Shown piece after piece: positions 1 to 12,230 of a stretch of DNA of 64,000 bases. The DNA is from Alopecurus myosuroides (lineage: Eukaryota > Streptophyta > Magnoliopsida > Poales > Poaceae). The stretch spans positions 56,248,993 through 56,312,992 of the forward strand of contig CM054061.1 of assembly GCA_028641055.1 (NCBI GenBank), read 5' to 3'. How positions within the stretch are numbered: position 1 is the first letter of the stretch; each line of letters opens with the position of its first letter. The translations under genes and the position numbers were made by a program. The notes below the pieces were generated by a model, which saw only the letters and a list, made by a program, of their open reading frames with translations, was not told the DNA's origin and searched no databases.

Positions 1-2
1 CT

Positions 3-286
3 CTTGGTAGAATTGATGATGTTCTCATTATGGTTAATAATAACCTTGCCCCTTTTTATTTGTTGTTATGAATATTGAACGCAATTCTTCTTGTCCTATT
101 GTTTTGGGAAGACCTTTTCTTAGAACTGTTGGTGTTGTTATTGACATGAAAGAGGAGAGTATTAAATATCAACTTCCCCTCAAGAAAGGTTTGGAACACT
201 TTCCTAGAAATATTATGAAGCTACCCTTTGACTCTATTATTAGAGCAAAATATGATGTTGATGCTTCTTCACTTGAAAATACTTGA
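3..286 (+). pseudogene. Retroelement gag-protease C-terminal fragment (Athila-type), frameshifted
   Basis: Two overlapping frames carry the end of a retropepsin-like domain. The first (from base 3) reads through a GRIDDVLIMVNN-like segment. It loses frame around bases 50-66, and the second continues from the ATG at 68 with CPIVLGRPFLRTVG, the GRPFL signature of the protease flap/C-lobe in Athila/Tat Gypsy polyproteins, then LKKGLEHFPR. It stops at 284-286. The catalytic DLGA motif would lie upstream of the window. The next 2.6 kb hold no pol sequence, so the element appears to encode only gag-protease and to depend on a partner element. The frameshift suggests that even this ORF is dead. Family level is fairly sure; exact lineage less so. 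Confidence 0.7.
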
Positions 287-2870
287 GTTGCCCTTTTATG
301 CCTAGCTGAAAGGCGTTATAGAAAAGCGCTACCGGGAGACAATTCGTTTTATTTCTATATTTTTATTCTGTTTTTCTTTGTTTTCTTTGGTGTGCTTTGC
401 ACCTGGGTGTTGTCTATTTCCTTAGCAACCTCTCTATATATTTTCTTTTGTGTTTTTGTTGAGCCAAGTAAAGCCTCTAGTGGAAAGCTGACACTATATT
501 TCGGATTTCTGCGCAGATAACAGATTTCTGCTGTCCACTTTTAATTCTGTTAAAACTCATAGAAAATTCAAAATGAACTGAGATATTTGTTCTTAATCCT
601 GAGTTATATACTCAACTTTTCTTAGTTGACACCTTTTTTATTTGAGCAACAAAAGATTTTCAGAAAAATCGATCTCTGCCTGTTGTTCTGTTTTGACAGA
701 TTTCTGCCATTTATCGCATTTGCATCTTAATCTCTTTCTTTTGGCGTTCTTTTGAGAAAAAGAGTTTTAAAAGAAGTGGTGACAGTAATGTGTTTTGATT
801 GCTAGTCTTGTGTTGAAACTGAACTATGTGAGTTTATTATTTTGATTGCACTAACGTTGCTAATGAAGATTGTGAGATTTTTTATGTGAAGGAAGTTTTC
901 AAGGGTTAGGAGAAGAGGATGATATGATGTTATCAAGAAGAGTGAAAAGTCTAAGATTGGGGATGCCCCGGTGGTACATCCCAGAAAATTCCAAGAAGAC
1001 TCAAGCGTCTAAGCTTGGGGATGCCCAAGGCATCCCCTTCTTCATCGACAAATTATGAGGTCACTTCTAGTGAAACTATATTTTTATTCATTCGCATCTT
1101 ATGTGCTTTACTTGGAGCATCTTTATTTTTGTTTTCAGTTTAATTTTGCTTTTGTTTTCAGTTTGTTTTTACTTTCATAATAAGCTTTGTTGGACCCCAA
1201 CATTCTTTTATTGGAGAGTGACACACTCCGCTTTTTCATGAGAATACGTTGTATTCTTAGTCTCTGTCTAGCTGCTGCATTTATTTAGCTCCTGTTTTGC
1301 ATGCATCTCTTATCAGAGCTGTTAGTTTTAGTAGTATCATTTGAGTAATCTCATGTTTGCTTGATGTATCATTAAGAGTATTTTTGTTAAATCATGTTTT
1401 GTATGGTGCTTGTTGGGAGAAAGAAAATTGCTGCTTGAAGTAGAATCTATAACAATACTAGTAGAAGCTTGTATAGACTGTGGCTAGAAATTTTTCATGC
1501 CATGCTAAATGTTATTTTAGTTTTAAATCCTTGTGGTTATTGAGTAGAATGACTAGCCTCAAATCTCTGAGAGTGTTTAATATGCATTGAAATATTCATG
1601 AGTTGTTCTTGTCATAGTAAAACATCAATATATGGTATTCTCTTTCGAATGTTTTATTTGGTTGCCTTGGCGCATGCTCACACCATGTTTATGACTACAA
1701 ACCAGTCACGGGTAGACTCCATGACCACTTAGTTTTTGAACTTGTGATACTGATTATGTTTTAATTAATGATGTTTATGTCTCTATGCATGATTATGGCT
1801 CTTATGCTCTCTTGATTTGTCGCTCCCAGTCTTTTGCTAGCCTCCACCTGTACTGAGTATGAGCTCTACTCGTGCATCCAAACTCCCTTAAACCAAAGTT
1901 TTTTCCATCGTGTCCACCATACCTGCTTTGTGTTCTTGTTTTTGCTCATGAGTACGTCAATAGAGAATCTTTATCTCACTTGTTGATTGGATTTCACACC
2001 ATGTACTAGTGGCTTCATCCGCTTATCCAAATGATGGAAGAGCTGGCAGCGGGGTGCCCAGCCCCAAATTAATACAAACAAATTCTCTTCACCATTTTCC
2101 CCCCTGATCATATCAGTCAAAGCATAATTGTGTAAACAAAAGAGAAAGAGGGATGACCTTCTACACCAGTTGCGTCCTTCACCATGGGAGCCTCTCTTGT
2201 GAATCCAGTTGGCTTGTGACGTACTGTATTGTCTATTTACCATTAGTTGACACTATCATACACCTCTCCTAAAATATAGACATTCCTCCACAAATGTCAA
2301 ACTTTTAATTCCTCTGTTTAATAAAATAAAAATCTCTAGCACATGATTGATCCCTGCTTCCCTCTGCGAAGGGACTTTATTTTTTACTTTTATGTTGAGT
2401 CTCCATCTTCTAACTTTATGCACAGTTGAGAGAGCATTTTTGCCATTCTGAGTTTTATGTGCATTTGTCCCATAAACATCAATAATTACTTCATGATGTG
2501 CTATCATTTGTTCTTAAATTATTTGTTCTAGTCTTCCTCTTGAACTTTGAAAGTGTCCCGACATTTATGTTTTGTCCCACTCTTAAGGACTAGCGAAATA
2601 TACCATTTTGCCATGCTTCCTCTATACCTGAAACAAACGTTTACCTTTCTTTGCATTATTATTCATGATCCTTTATTTGAGTTACTCTTCGTGATGCAAA
2701 GTAATTGCTATGGTTTACTATTAAATTTTTATTTTTCATGCTTGTTCTTAAAGTTTTATGATCTCAGCGTGCATATGCTTTTACATAAGATTGGTCAAGT
2801 TTATGTTAGTAGCATGTCACCTCAGAAATTATTGTTTTATCGTTTACGTACTCGAGGACGAGTAGGAACT
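287..2870 (+). other. Non-coding internal region of the Gypsy element
   Basis: AT-rich sequence with no long open frame between the protease stop and the polypurine tract. It has repeated 'aagcttggggatgccc' words near 952-1036 and scattered T-rich runs. The small open frames here (1971-2243 minus, 2547-2888 plus) have no recognisable domain and look like chance. A pol region is expected here in an autonomous element and is absent. Confidence 0.65.
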
Positions 2871-2884
2871 AAGCCTGGGGATGC
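2871..2884 (+). other. Polypurine tract of the Gypsy element
   Basis: AAGCCTGGGGATGC lies directly before the LTR start TGATACGTC, in the expected place for plus-strand priming. It confirms plus orientation and fixes the LTR boundary at 2886. Confidence 0.65.
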
Positions 2885-2885
2885 T

Positions 2886-4460
2886 TGATACGTCATAAAC
2901 GTATCCCTAATTTCTGATGCTCCATGATCACATCATGCCAATTGCTACATGTTTTCTCCCTTATTTATATCATTTTCATACGTTTTCCGCGACTAACCTA
3001 TTAACAAGAAGCCCAGAGCCAGTTCCCTGTTTTCTGCTGTTTTTTAGTTTCAGAAAAGTTGTTCTGGAAATATTCTCGGAATTGGAAAATTCGAACCCCG
3101 GAAATCCTATTTCCCTGGAAGCATCCAGAAGACCGAAGAGGAGTCGAAGAGGTGCAGCAGGGGGCCACACCCTAGGGTGGCGGGTCCCCTGGCCGCGCCA
3201 GCTAGGGGTGTGGGGCCCCTGGAGCTCCACTGCCTTTGCCCTTTCGCCTATTTAAGCCCCCCGGATGGAAAACCCTAAGTACCTAATCAAAATCCCCAAA
3301 AAAATTCCGCAGCCGCCGTCACCGTCAACCCTAGACCAGGAGGGTTCTGGAGCTATTTTCCGGCACCTTGCCGGAGAGGAAATCATCACCGGAGGCTTCT
3401 ACATAACCATGCCTGCCTCCGGGGTGATGCGTGAGTAGTTCATCCCTGGACTACTAGTCCATAGCAGTAGCTAGATGGTTGTCTCCTCCTCATATGCCTC
3501 CATGTTTAGATCTTGTGAACTGCCTATCATGACCGAGATTGATCTTATGTAATTCTATATGCTGTGTTTGCTGGGATCCGATGAATATTGAACTTATGCC
3601 AAGTTGATTATAGTCTTTATTGCATATGTTATTTGTGATCTTGCATGCTTTCCGTTGCTAGTGGTTGCTTTGACCAAGTAGTTGCTAGTGACTCCAAGAG
3701 GGAGTATTTATGCTTGATAGTGGGTTCATGCCTCCTTGTTGCCTTGCTCGAGTGACAGAAACGTGAAGGAGGAGGGTGTGTTGTTTCCATTAGGGAGAAA
3801 ACAACGGTGAGAGTACCCACGTGTATAATCATTACTTACATTACACACTTTGTTTAATGCAATTATCTGTTGCTTGTAACTTAATACATAAGGGTCTTCG
3901 GATGATAACCTGTGGGTGGATTATTAGTCATAAATGCAGATGAATGTCGGTGTATGTATCTTGTTGTAATGCCCGCACTAAATATCATAGTAATCGTCAC
4001 GTTATAATATGCACTACGGTGCAACCTTTATTTGTCAATTGCCAGCTGTAATTTGTTCACCCAGCATGTTATCTTTTGTGTAGAGACACCACTAGTGAAC
4101 CTATGAACCCCGGTCCATTTTCCACACTGTTAAACAAACCACAACAATTTCCCGCTCTCTCTACTTTCTGCAAGCATTCAAGTGTTTTCCACACTATACG
4201 TCTAATCTTTGTTTTTACTAAGACCGGTGAGATTGACAACCTCACTGTACCGTTGGGGCAAAGTATTTTGGTTGTGTTGTGTGCAGGTTCCACGTTGTTG
4301 CTGGCATCGGTGAAGCGTCAGCACCACCGTCAGTGACATCAACCTTCTGAAGATTCTCCTTCTCCTACTGGATTGATAACCCTGGTTCTTAACTAAGGGG
4401 AGAACTCCTACCGATGTGCTCATCACACGCTCCTCTTGGGGTATCCCAACGCTAGCATCA
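2886..4460 (+). repeat. 3' LTR of the Gypsy element
   Basis: About 1575 bp beginning TGATACGTCATAAACGTATC and ending CAACGCTAGCATCA. It contains a GC-rich block (3100-3440) followed by TGCTTG- and ATTGCA-rich sequence, as in Triticeae Athila-type LTRs. Boundaries rest on the TG...CA ends and the adjoining polypurine tract; the partner LTR is outside the window. Confidence 0.75.
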
Positions 4461-6564
4461 GATACCCTAATTTTATTCATCAGTTATTCGCTCAATTTTA
4501 TTTTGCCTTAGCTAGCCCCCGGCCTTATCTTTCTTATCGCTACCAAGACTTCTCGATTTTTTATCTAGGCGTATGATGTGTTCTTGAATCTTTTTTCCAC
4601 AATAAAAACTTCCCAACTAGACCATGATACAAATCTTTTTTCGTCTACATTTTAATTTTGTTCTATATGTAAAGAACCATTCATTTTTAAAGCAAAAAAT
4701 GTAAAAAAAAACAGAAGAGGAGACGAGAAATGAGCGGGAGTTACCTTGGGCAGTTGCGTACGCCCGCGAGCTGCATACGTACGAGCAGCTGGGCCAGTTT
4801 TCCAGGCCCATATAGAGGTAGCGGGCGAGGTGCCTACGTGCGTGCAACCGTACGTGCGAGCAACGGGCGATTCCGTTCCCCAACTCGCTACAAGCGAGGT
4901 ATAGGGCGACCCACATGACTCCTTTGCTCTCGCCTCCAAGGCCGAAGCCCATCGGCCCACTCTACCGCTCTTAGCTCTTTTTCCTCCCTCTCTGTCGCAC
5001 GACACTGAAAAACGGCCCAAGGCGCGGTTGCGCCTGCGCCCCTCTCTCTAGCCGAAAAGGCCCAGCTGCCCGCGACCTGCTTTGTTAACCGACCACGACC
5101 CCGTAGAGAGCGAGTGGTGATCCTGGCTGTCGATCGCAATCGTGCGGCTCTCCGCGCTGGCACAAAAAGGGCAACAACTTAGGGGGGGGAGGGGGAGAAG
5201 AAACCCTAGATCATTTCTGCCCCTCGTGCCTCTCCCTCACGCCGAGATAGGATTAGCCACCGCCGCCACTGCCCCCATGTGTTGTGCCGGAGACAGCGAT
5301 GAACGCTGGCGCTCCGGGCTAGCCTCTTCCCTCTCCCGTTTCTCTACGCCACCGGCTTCTCTGCGTCATAGAGGAAGACACGTAGCTGCGCACTCCTATG
5401 TTCCTCTGCGCCCGTGCTTCGACGAAGATTCATGGCGTCGTTGCCTCCCCTTTGCCAGTGACGTGTTTGCCTTAGCGGTAAGCGCGCCGCTGTCGAATGG
5501 CATGGCTGCAACGCCCACTTTTCCCTTTGCAGGCTGGTTTCCTTCTTTCAGATGCCTCGTCTTGTCGATGCGCATACGAATCAAGAGAGACGACGCGACC
5601 TTGCGGAGGCGCTCTTTGCCGGTGAGCGCGAGGCTCCATCCCGCTGAGTCTCTTTTCCCCACTCCCTTTGTTTGTTTAGGGTTAGGGTTTCAATTTCGGG
5701 AGGGGTTATGTTTCTTTCTCTCTTCTGTCATCGAAAATCAACTAGAACCTAGTAAAGGCTCTGCTACCAATGTTGTATTCCACAAGATCAACTATTTTAG
5801 ATCTCATCCGTAGCTACAATAACTGTGCCACTGTGATCGTAATAGAGAGAATACCAAGAGGGAGGGAGAGAATCGAGAGAGAGAGGGGCACCTCCGTTGG
5901 ATCCCTTAGACAATGATGCAGCATAGATGGACATCGTGGCGACGGTCGCGGTGATGAGCGGCGGTGGTGCTTCACGTGCCTAGCGCTAAACCTAGAACGG
6001 ATGTGGTCGTATCGGTGAGGGTTGTGGCGGCGACGAACTTTGTGTCTCGTGCCCCGACTCCTACCACTGTTAATATAGCGCTGGCACAGGGCCCACCAAC
6101 CATATGAGGTTGGGCACCCCCGACCAGGGCGCATTGCGCATAGACCACAGGGCAACGACCTGCTAGAGGAGATCAATCTAACAACAACATCACGAGTTTG
6201 ATTATGGTTAGGTTATTTAAACTATGCTTCCATATTTAAGGATTAAGGTCAACCAAACAAAGTATTGACTTAGGTAAAACGACATAATTATTGACCTCCA
6301 AAAATTTGTAGTTTGTGCGAGTAAAAAAAAGGAAAGGACACATCACTGGGTTAATCAAAAGAAAATATAACTATATAAAATTACAAAAAATGTAACAACA
6401 AATACTCCATGATAATAGCATTGATTATTAATAAAAAAATAACGAAAGTCGAGTACCCTCAGCCGAGCATCACCTAGCTCAGGCCACTCCTGTCTCCTTC
6501 CCAGTTCCCACTGTCCCCTAGTTTAAACCTCCGTCTATCTCCCACGCCAAACTTCCCGCAGCAA
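4461..6564. other. Intergenic sequence, partly GC-rich, no gene recognised
   Basis: After the Gypsy LTR there is about 250 bp of AT-rich DNA, then a GC-rich segment (about 4730-5760), then AT-rich sequence from about 6180 to 6470. A 5142-5813 open frame starts at GTG, has biased Arg/Ser/Pro composition and matches no family I know. The GC-rich segment has an 'aaaccctag' word (5200-5208) and a telo-box, which occur in promoters and 5' UTRs of plant housekeeping genes. It could be a detached gene 5' end or an old repeat. No transposon ends were found. Confidence 0.4.
5675..5690 (+). promoter_or_regulatory. Telo-box-like motif
   Basis: TTTAGGGTTAGGGTTT is a two-unit interstitial telomere motif (telo-box), known from plant promoters and 5' UTRs of translation-related genes. 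No gene attached to it could be recognised, so a regulatory role is only possible. Confidence 0.35.
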
Positions 6565-8630
6565 ATGGCGCCGCCACATTCGCATCCCCCTGCTGCGGTG
6601 CTGCCGCTCCTCTCCCGCAACCCCACGCGCCCACCCCGCTCCACCTCCGCCACGCCCTATGCTCCTCCAGCACCGCCACCGTCCCGGCCGTCGACCCACC
6701 AACTGCCGCCGCCGCTGCCGTGGAGACCCCGGCTGCGTCGGCGGTGGAAGGGGAGTCGGCGGGAGATTCAGTCCCGCCCCGTGTGCCCCGGGAGGAGGAG
6801 TCCCTGCACGAGTCGATCTCCCACATGATCCGGCGTTGCAAGTGAGGACCCGCGTGGAGAACTCGATCCGCCTCCTCTCCCGACGCTCTCGCCAACGCTC
6901 GTCCACGGCGTGATCTCCGCCGCGGCCGCCGCTAACTGCGCCGAACTCTCGCTCCAGTTCCTCCGCTTCGCGTACCGCCGCGCCGGGTTCCGCCCGGAGC
7001 CGACCACCTTCTCGCTCCTCGTCCCGATCCTCACCTCAAAGCGTATGCTCAACCACGCCCGCTGCATCCTCCTCGAGACCATGCCGGCCTTCTCCTTCAC
7101 CCCCGCCGAGGCCACCGTCACGGCCCTCGTTGCCGCCTACGGCAAGGCCGGAATCCCGCAGGAGGCCGTTAAGCTGTTCCGCCTGATGCCCGAGCTCGAG
7201 ATGACCAGCACCGCGCTCTCATACAACGCGGTGCTCAAGACCATCCTCTGCCGCCGTAGAGAGACCATGGCCAGGCGGATCTACAACGCCATGATCGCGG
7301 ATGGGGTCGTTCCCACTCTGTTCACCTACAACATGCTGATCTGGGGGTTTGGGCTGTGCAAGAAGATGGAGGCTGCCGTGAGGGTGTTTGGGGACATGAA
7401 GGTCCATGGGTGACACCTGATGTCACGACCTATAACACCTTGCTCAATGCTGTGGTGAGGACCGGTGATCTGGGGAGTGCACGGAAGGTGTTTGATGAAA
7501 TGCTTGGAGCGGGACTTGAAAGGAACTCAATCTCGTACAATGTCATGATAAGGGATATGTCATATGTTGAGGTGAATAAGGTCGAGGAGGCAGTGGGTTT
7601 GTTCGCGGAGATGGGAGAGAAGATGTTAATGGGCCTTAGAGGTGCACAAGAAGAGCGTGCAGTTCAAGCATGTTCTGGTGGATCCGAGACAGTATGGTGT
7701 GCTGATGGAGGGCCTTTGCGCAGGTGGAAAGTGTGATGGTTCTGTTGAGGTGCTTGATGATCTTCTTGAGAAGGACACGCTGCTTAGCCCAAAGAGCCCA
7801 CTGCTGGAAGCACCGGCTTATAATCCTGTGATTGAGTATTTGTGCAACAATGGCAATACAAAAGGCTGAGACGTTCTTCAGGCAGCTGATGAAGAAAGGC
7901 GTGGATGCGAAGTCCGCATTTAGCATTCTTATTCGTGGTCATGCATAGGAAGGTGCGCTGGAGGCCGTGCAGGAGATTCTCGCAATTATGACACGACGTG
8001 GTTTCCCTACTGATCCCCATTCACACGATCTGCTTGTTGATGGTTTCCTAAAGAAGAATGAGCCAGCTGATGCAAAGACAGCTCTGGGCAGCATGATGGA
8101 ACAGGGGCACTTGCCGAGGCCAGCTCTGTTCCAGTCTGTCATGGAATTGCTTTTCAATGATGGTCGTGTTCAGACCGCAAGCAGGGTCATGAAGACTATG
8201 ATCGAGAAGGGGATTACCGAGAGCATTGACATGGCACATAAGATCGTGGAAGCTCTCTTCATGAGGGGCCATGTGGACGAGGCGAATGGTCGGGTCAATC
8301 TGATGGTGGAATATATCTGCATGCCTGATCTAGATAAGTTGCTGGTTGCCCTATGCCAGAAGGACAAGGTGATGGAGGCTCATAAGCTGGCTGATTTTGC
8401 ATTGGATCTCAACCTGTGACAGACTTGTGTAAGCCCTGTACACTGAGGAGAAGACATTACCAGCTTACTCCATACTCTGCAAGGTCAAGGACAAAGGAGA
8501 CATTGTAGACCAGAAGGGCTGTGATGCTTTGATGAGCATCTTAAAATCTGGAGGATACTCAAAGCAAGCTGATATTCTATCTAGGATCATCAACCTCCAA
8601 GAATGTTTTTTTTTTGCCATGGGTGCTTAG
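6565..8630 (+). pseudogene. Pentatricopeptide-repeat (PPR) protein pseudogene
   Basis: Remains of an intronless P-class PPR gene, resembling the At2g37230-like group (recall only). The ATG at 6565 has a good context (gcaaATGGCG), but the frame is lost in the Ala/Pro-rich leader. The segment ending SISHMIRRCK meets a TGA at about 6840. A further shift precedes the long open segment 6910-7413, which has PPR repeats such as TALSYNAVLK and TLFTYNMLIWGFGLCKKMEA. A one-base loss at about 7409 moves the next repeats (DVTTYNTLLNAV) to another frame. Around 7625-7645 the sequence jumps from EMGEK to HKKSVQFKHV, suggesting a large internal deletion. Another shift at about 7865, an in-frame TAG at about 7946 and a TGA at 8417 follow. 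Homology continues to a TAG at 8628-8630. Intact members are organelle-targeted RNA-binding proteins; this copy cannot make one. Confidence 0.88.
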
Positions 8631-11600
8631 TGAGTTTTCTGAGTTTGTGGGAAGTTTGTATTTTCTTTTTGAATCAAAGAAAGCAGCTATTTGATTTTTG
8701 GTTAATGCTTATGATTCATTTCTAAAATGAGGATTTTCATGCTAACAAGAAGGATAGTTAAATTTACCTTTGTTATGAGATCCCTGATTTAATCATGTAC
8801 CATGTCTTACAAAATCACATGTTCAGTAATTGAGGCAAATGTACTTATCAATTTAATCCAGAAATTACAACTATAACATGCTCTTACTTCTTCATTTATA
8901 AGTGGCTCTACTAAAGACAGCCCAGAATTTTGTTTTGTTTTGTCATGACACCAGAGGAAGACCTTGATCCATGTTTGTTTATATTTCTCGTCTCAGCTAG
9001 TCAATTTAGTGGATACTGATAAGGTATACTATGATATTCACAATCTTTTGGTTTGTTCTTTATATTTTTTAGTTTGCTGGGTTGGTGAAGTGCCAGATTG
9101 AAATTACGCAGTAACATGATATGAATTTTATGATCCATTTCTGTTGCAAGTGTTACTCATTGGTTCTGGCTCTGCGTCCCGATTCCATAGTAATATTTTT
9201 ATGTGTTCTGGTTGCTTTTTCCAGCACACATGTGCTCCATTCTAGCAAGATCTGATTAGACCAATAGTTAGTACAAACTATATGAAGCAAGGTTTGAACA
9301 TCTACTCATTTTTCGTCATTCAATCTCAGGTTGCGTCCCTGTGTCAGCATGTGCTGGGTAGCATCCTTTGTGGCCAGAAAAACAATATTTGGACAGGCGC
9401 TATTATCCCTTGTGTTTGCATCGCAAATGTAAGCTAGATATAAGTGCTCGTGAGCAGTGGTATAAACATTTTAGTGATGTGTTGCAAGCATGATGCATCG
9501 TTTATTCAGCGATGTGCTACGAATCTGAAACATCTTTGTTTATATCTCTATTTTCTGTTGCTGCGTAACAGTCCTTTCTCTGTTCACTCTCCCCTTTTTC
9601 TCAACTGTTGCCTGTTCTTCGCTGGCTAATTAGGCCGTGGCGGAGACAGAGTTGATTTCCTATGACAGACACAGTGTCTGAATTATTTCAAGACTCCTAA
9701 GTTTGGGTTTGATTTTTTTTTTCTTTTGTTCTTTCTCCTAGTCTTTTTTGCATCTGATTTCCTTGTTGCGAAAAAAGAAGAATGCAATCTCTGCATTTGT
9801 ACGAGCTGGCCCATGGGGAACGGTGCGGCTTGCAGATTTCCGTTAGTTTGACGGATGTGGGTTGGGGTCTTGAAGGTTCATTACCATGGTACAGTGCCGC
9901 CATCAGCGCAAGCTTGCATGCGCTTTTATTCACTGGTGCGCTCATTGGGGCCGGCGGAGTTGGGAAAAGGCAGTCCTTGCCAGAGACTGAGAGGAGGCTT
10001 TCGTACGAGTAGGCGGAAGAGTGTCAGATAATGGAAATTTTTCTGGATCTGATGGACATGTCAGCGGTATTTCTAGGTGAATTTGTTCTATTTCTTATTT
10101 GTTTTCCAGGTTTCCTATCCTAACGATCTTGTCGAGAGAACCCTATGGATCTTTGTATGGGTGCACAGTGATTGATTTACAGACGCTCTTGTCTGAGCAC
10201 CCAGGCGTGGCATTGGAAAGCTGCTCTGCTCGTACAACAGGCAGCCTTGCAGGAAAGAGGACGTTGTCAGAGCAATCTAAAGGGCATTTCAAGCTCCAGG
10301 TTGGACAAAGAGGTCAGTAGAATTTTATGAAAAGCTTAATGGTGAAAGACTAAGAAAAATCATGCAAGATTAGATTTTCATAAATAGGATGTGTGCAAAC
10401 AGTCTCTGACCTACAAATCACCTGTGCCGCCGTTGCTGGAGCACCTTTTGGATTCACGAAAGTTAACATAGATATTCTTTTTAGTGTATCCGGGATAATT
10501 TTATTTACATTTCAAATCATATTTTGTCCATTTAGTCGTACCTTTTCATTGCGGAGATTTGTTCGTGCTTTTACTGAAAAGAAATGCAATGATATTTTTT
10601 GTAGAGTGCACATGGGATTGGATCTGATCCTATAGATCGTGGTCCTTGCGAAGGTAGGTTTGGTGCATTAGAGAAGTAAACGCATAGTTTTGCTGAACGG
10701 AAACCAGAAAATGTGATGGATCCAGAAATTGGTACAACATTTGTCTCACGCTGTTCTATCGTGTCACAGTTCACGAATGTGTGTTCAGTTCACTGTGTGT
10801 TCTACTTGAATCCAGTTTGAAACGAACACTAATTTGGGGATCTGACCATGCACCAGGAGGTGTCTCTCTCGGCCCAGCCGGTGATAACACACCCTACAGT
10901 GAGGGTATTGGACAGGTTGCTGAAATAGCAAAAAGATTGGCGAAGTAGCCAATGCCAACCAAGAGCTCGCGTGCTGCCCTGGAAGATTATGTGGATCGAA
11001 TGGAGGTGATTTCAGAATCTTGAGCTTGAATGCTATACTAAGTTTTGTTTTTGTGCGTTTCTAGATAATGCTTGTTCTAATTATATTGCAGGAACATGTG
11101 TTGGTGCTGAAGATGAGACAAATAGCTTATCAGTATCGGACCTGGTTCAAGTGTCGGACCGCATTGATGAACCGATGGTACCGGAGGAAGATGACAACTG
11201 GTTAGTGCAAGTGGCTGTGAGAGACGAAGTGCTGGCACGGGACCGAGTCCCATGAGAGGGTTTTGCAGAAGTTGTACGATGAAAACAATGAGTGCTTCTG
11301 ATTTGTCCAGTGAATGATTCGCCACAGACATTCATTTCCTGAATGCTGAGTTCAGGAAATGATAACACAGATGGTCGCAAAGCTACGACGCAGGCAAACC
11401 CCTATTCTTTGTTGCAGGCACACTTCAAAGTGAAAACACGGATGCCATCCTGTCAGATATTCTTAAAACATGAAAATGATCTTCCTTCTTTTTTGGAGGA
11501 GAGACATCTAGCTGAACAACAAGCTGACTACCTTGGAGTTCAAATGACACCGAGGGTAGCACATTTTTGGTTACTTTGGCAAGCTGCTCATGCATATACT

Positions 11601-12230
11601 CCTACATTGTTTGAGATGTTGAGGTTTAGAATTTGAACTGGGCTTGGATTGTATGGTCTATAACTGGTGAAATTGGACACATATCCGAGTATGAGGTAAC
11701 TGTCGAAAACATGCATCGGGTTCATTTTGTTAGATTTGACTCATGAGAATATATGCATCGCTGGCAACAAAGTCCTCTTGAATCAAGTAAGAATAAAAAA
11801 GGCAGACACATCACCTAAACTGCTCCATACTGGTTTGAACATGATCAGTGTTTGATCTGATTAAGCTGTCGCAGGTCTAGCAGAGCCTGCGGAGGCTGAA
11901 CTCCCACTTAGAGTGGTTCCTGCGATATCGGATGAGATTCAAAATCACATTAGAACTCCAACTAACCAGTTTCCTGAACCAACCCATATGATGCAGGTAA
12001 ATCTTATGTACCCTTCTACTTTTTCATAGACCCCTGTTTTCATGAACAGAGAAATAAAGATGATTACTTCGTTTGTAGTTAAGGTATATTGAAGCGCTGA
12101 TGCATTATAGCTTTGCCAAAACAGGCACCTATGTTACACAGCAATTCGGCCTTAATTCTCTTCAAGGGTTTTCTGCCATGTCATAATTTGGTCAGGTAAT
12201 ATTTTTTTTTTAATTTCTTGGTCAAGTAAA
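8631..12230. other. Non-coding region with exon-like pieces, origin unknown
   Basis: AT-rich DNA downstream of the PPR pseudogene. Several short GC-richer pieces look like degenerate exons bounded by AG/GT: 9781-10015, 10110-10318, 10857-10950, 11092-11260, 11343-11636 and 11876-11996. Their open frames do not join into a continuous product, in-frame stops occur, and I recognise no domain. They could be captured gene fragments in a Helitron-like element or the decayed remains of one host gene. No LTR, TIR or poly(A) boundaries were found. Confidence 0.35.

Larger units (their letters stand above)
1..4460 (+). mobile_element. Gypsy LTR retrotransposon, 3' part (Athila-lineage, Sabrina/WHAM-like)
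   Basis: The window opens inside a Gypsy-type element in plus orientation. Seen: a protease-like fragment near the left edge, about 2.6 kb of AT-rich sequence without reverse transcriptase, RNase H or integrase, a polypurine tract ending at 2884 and an LTR from 2886 to 4460. The LTR starts TGATACGTC and ends in CA. The stretch with repeated 'aagcttggggatgccc' near 1005-1036 and the tract 'aagcctggggatgc' before the LTR are typical of abundant non-autonomous Triticeae Gypsy elements of the Sabrina/WHAM kind (recall, not search). The 5' LTR and gag lie outside the window, so the target-site duplication cannot be tested; the 5 bases after the LTR are GATAC. Confidence 0.8.

Noticed and set aside
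5142..5813. 223-codon open frame
   Set aside because: Starts at GTG, compositionally biased GC-rich sequence, no recognised domain and no conserved partner frame.
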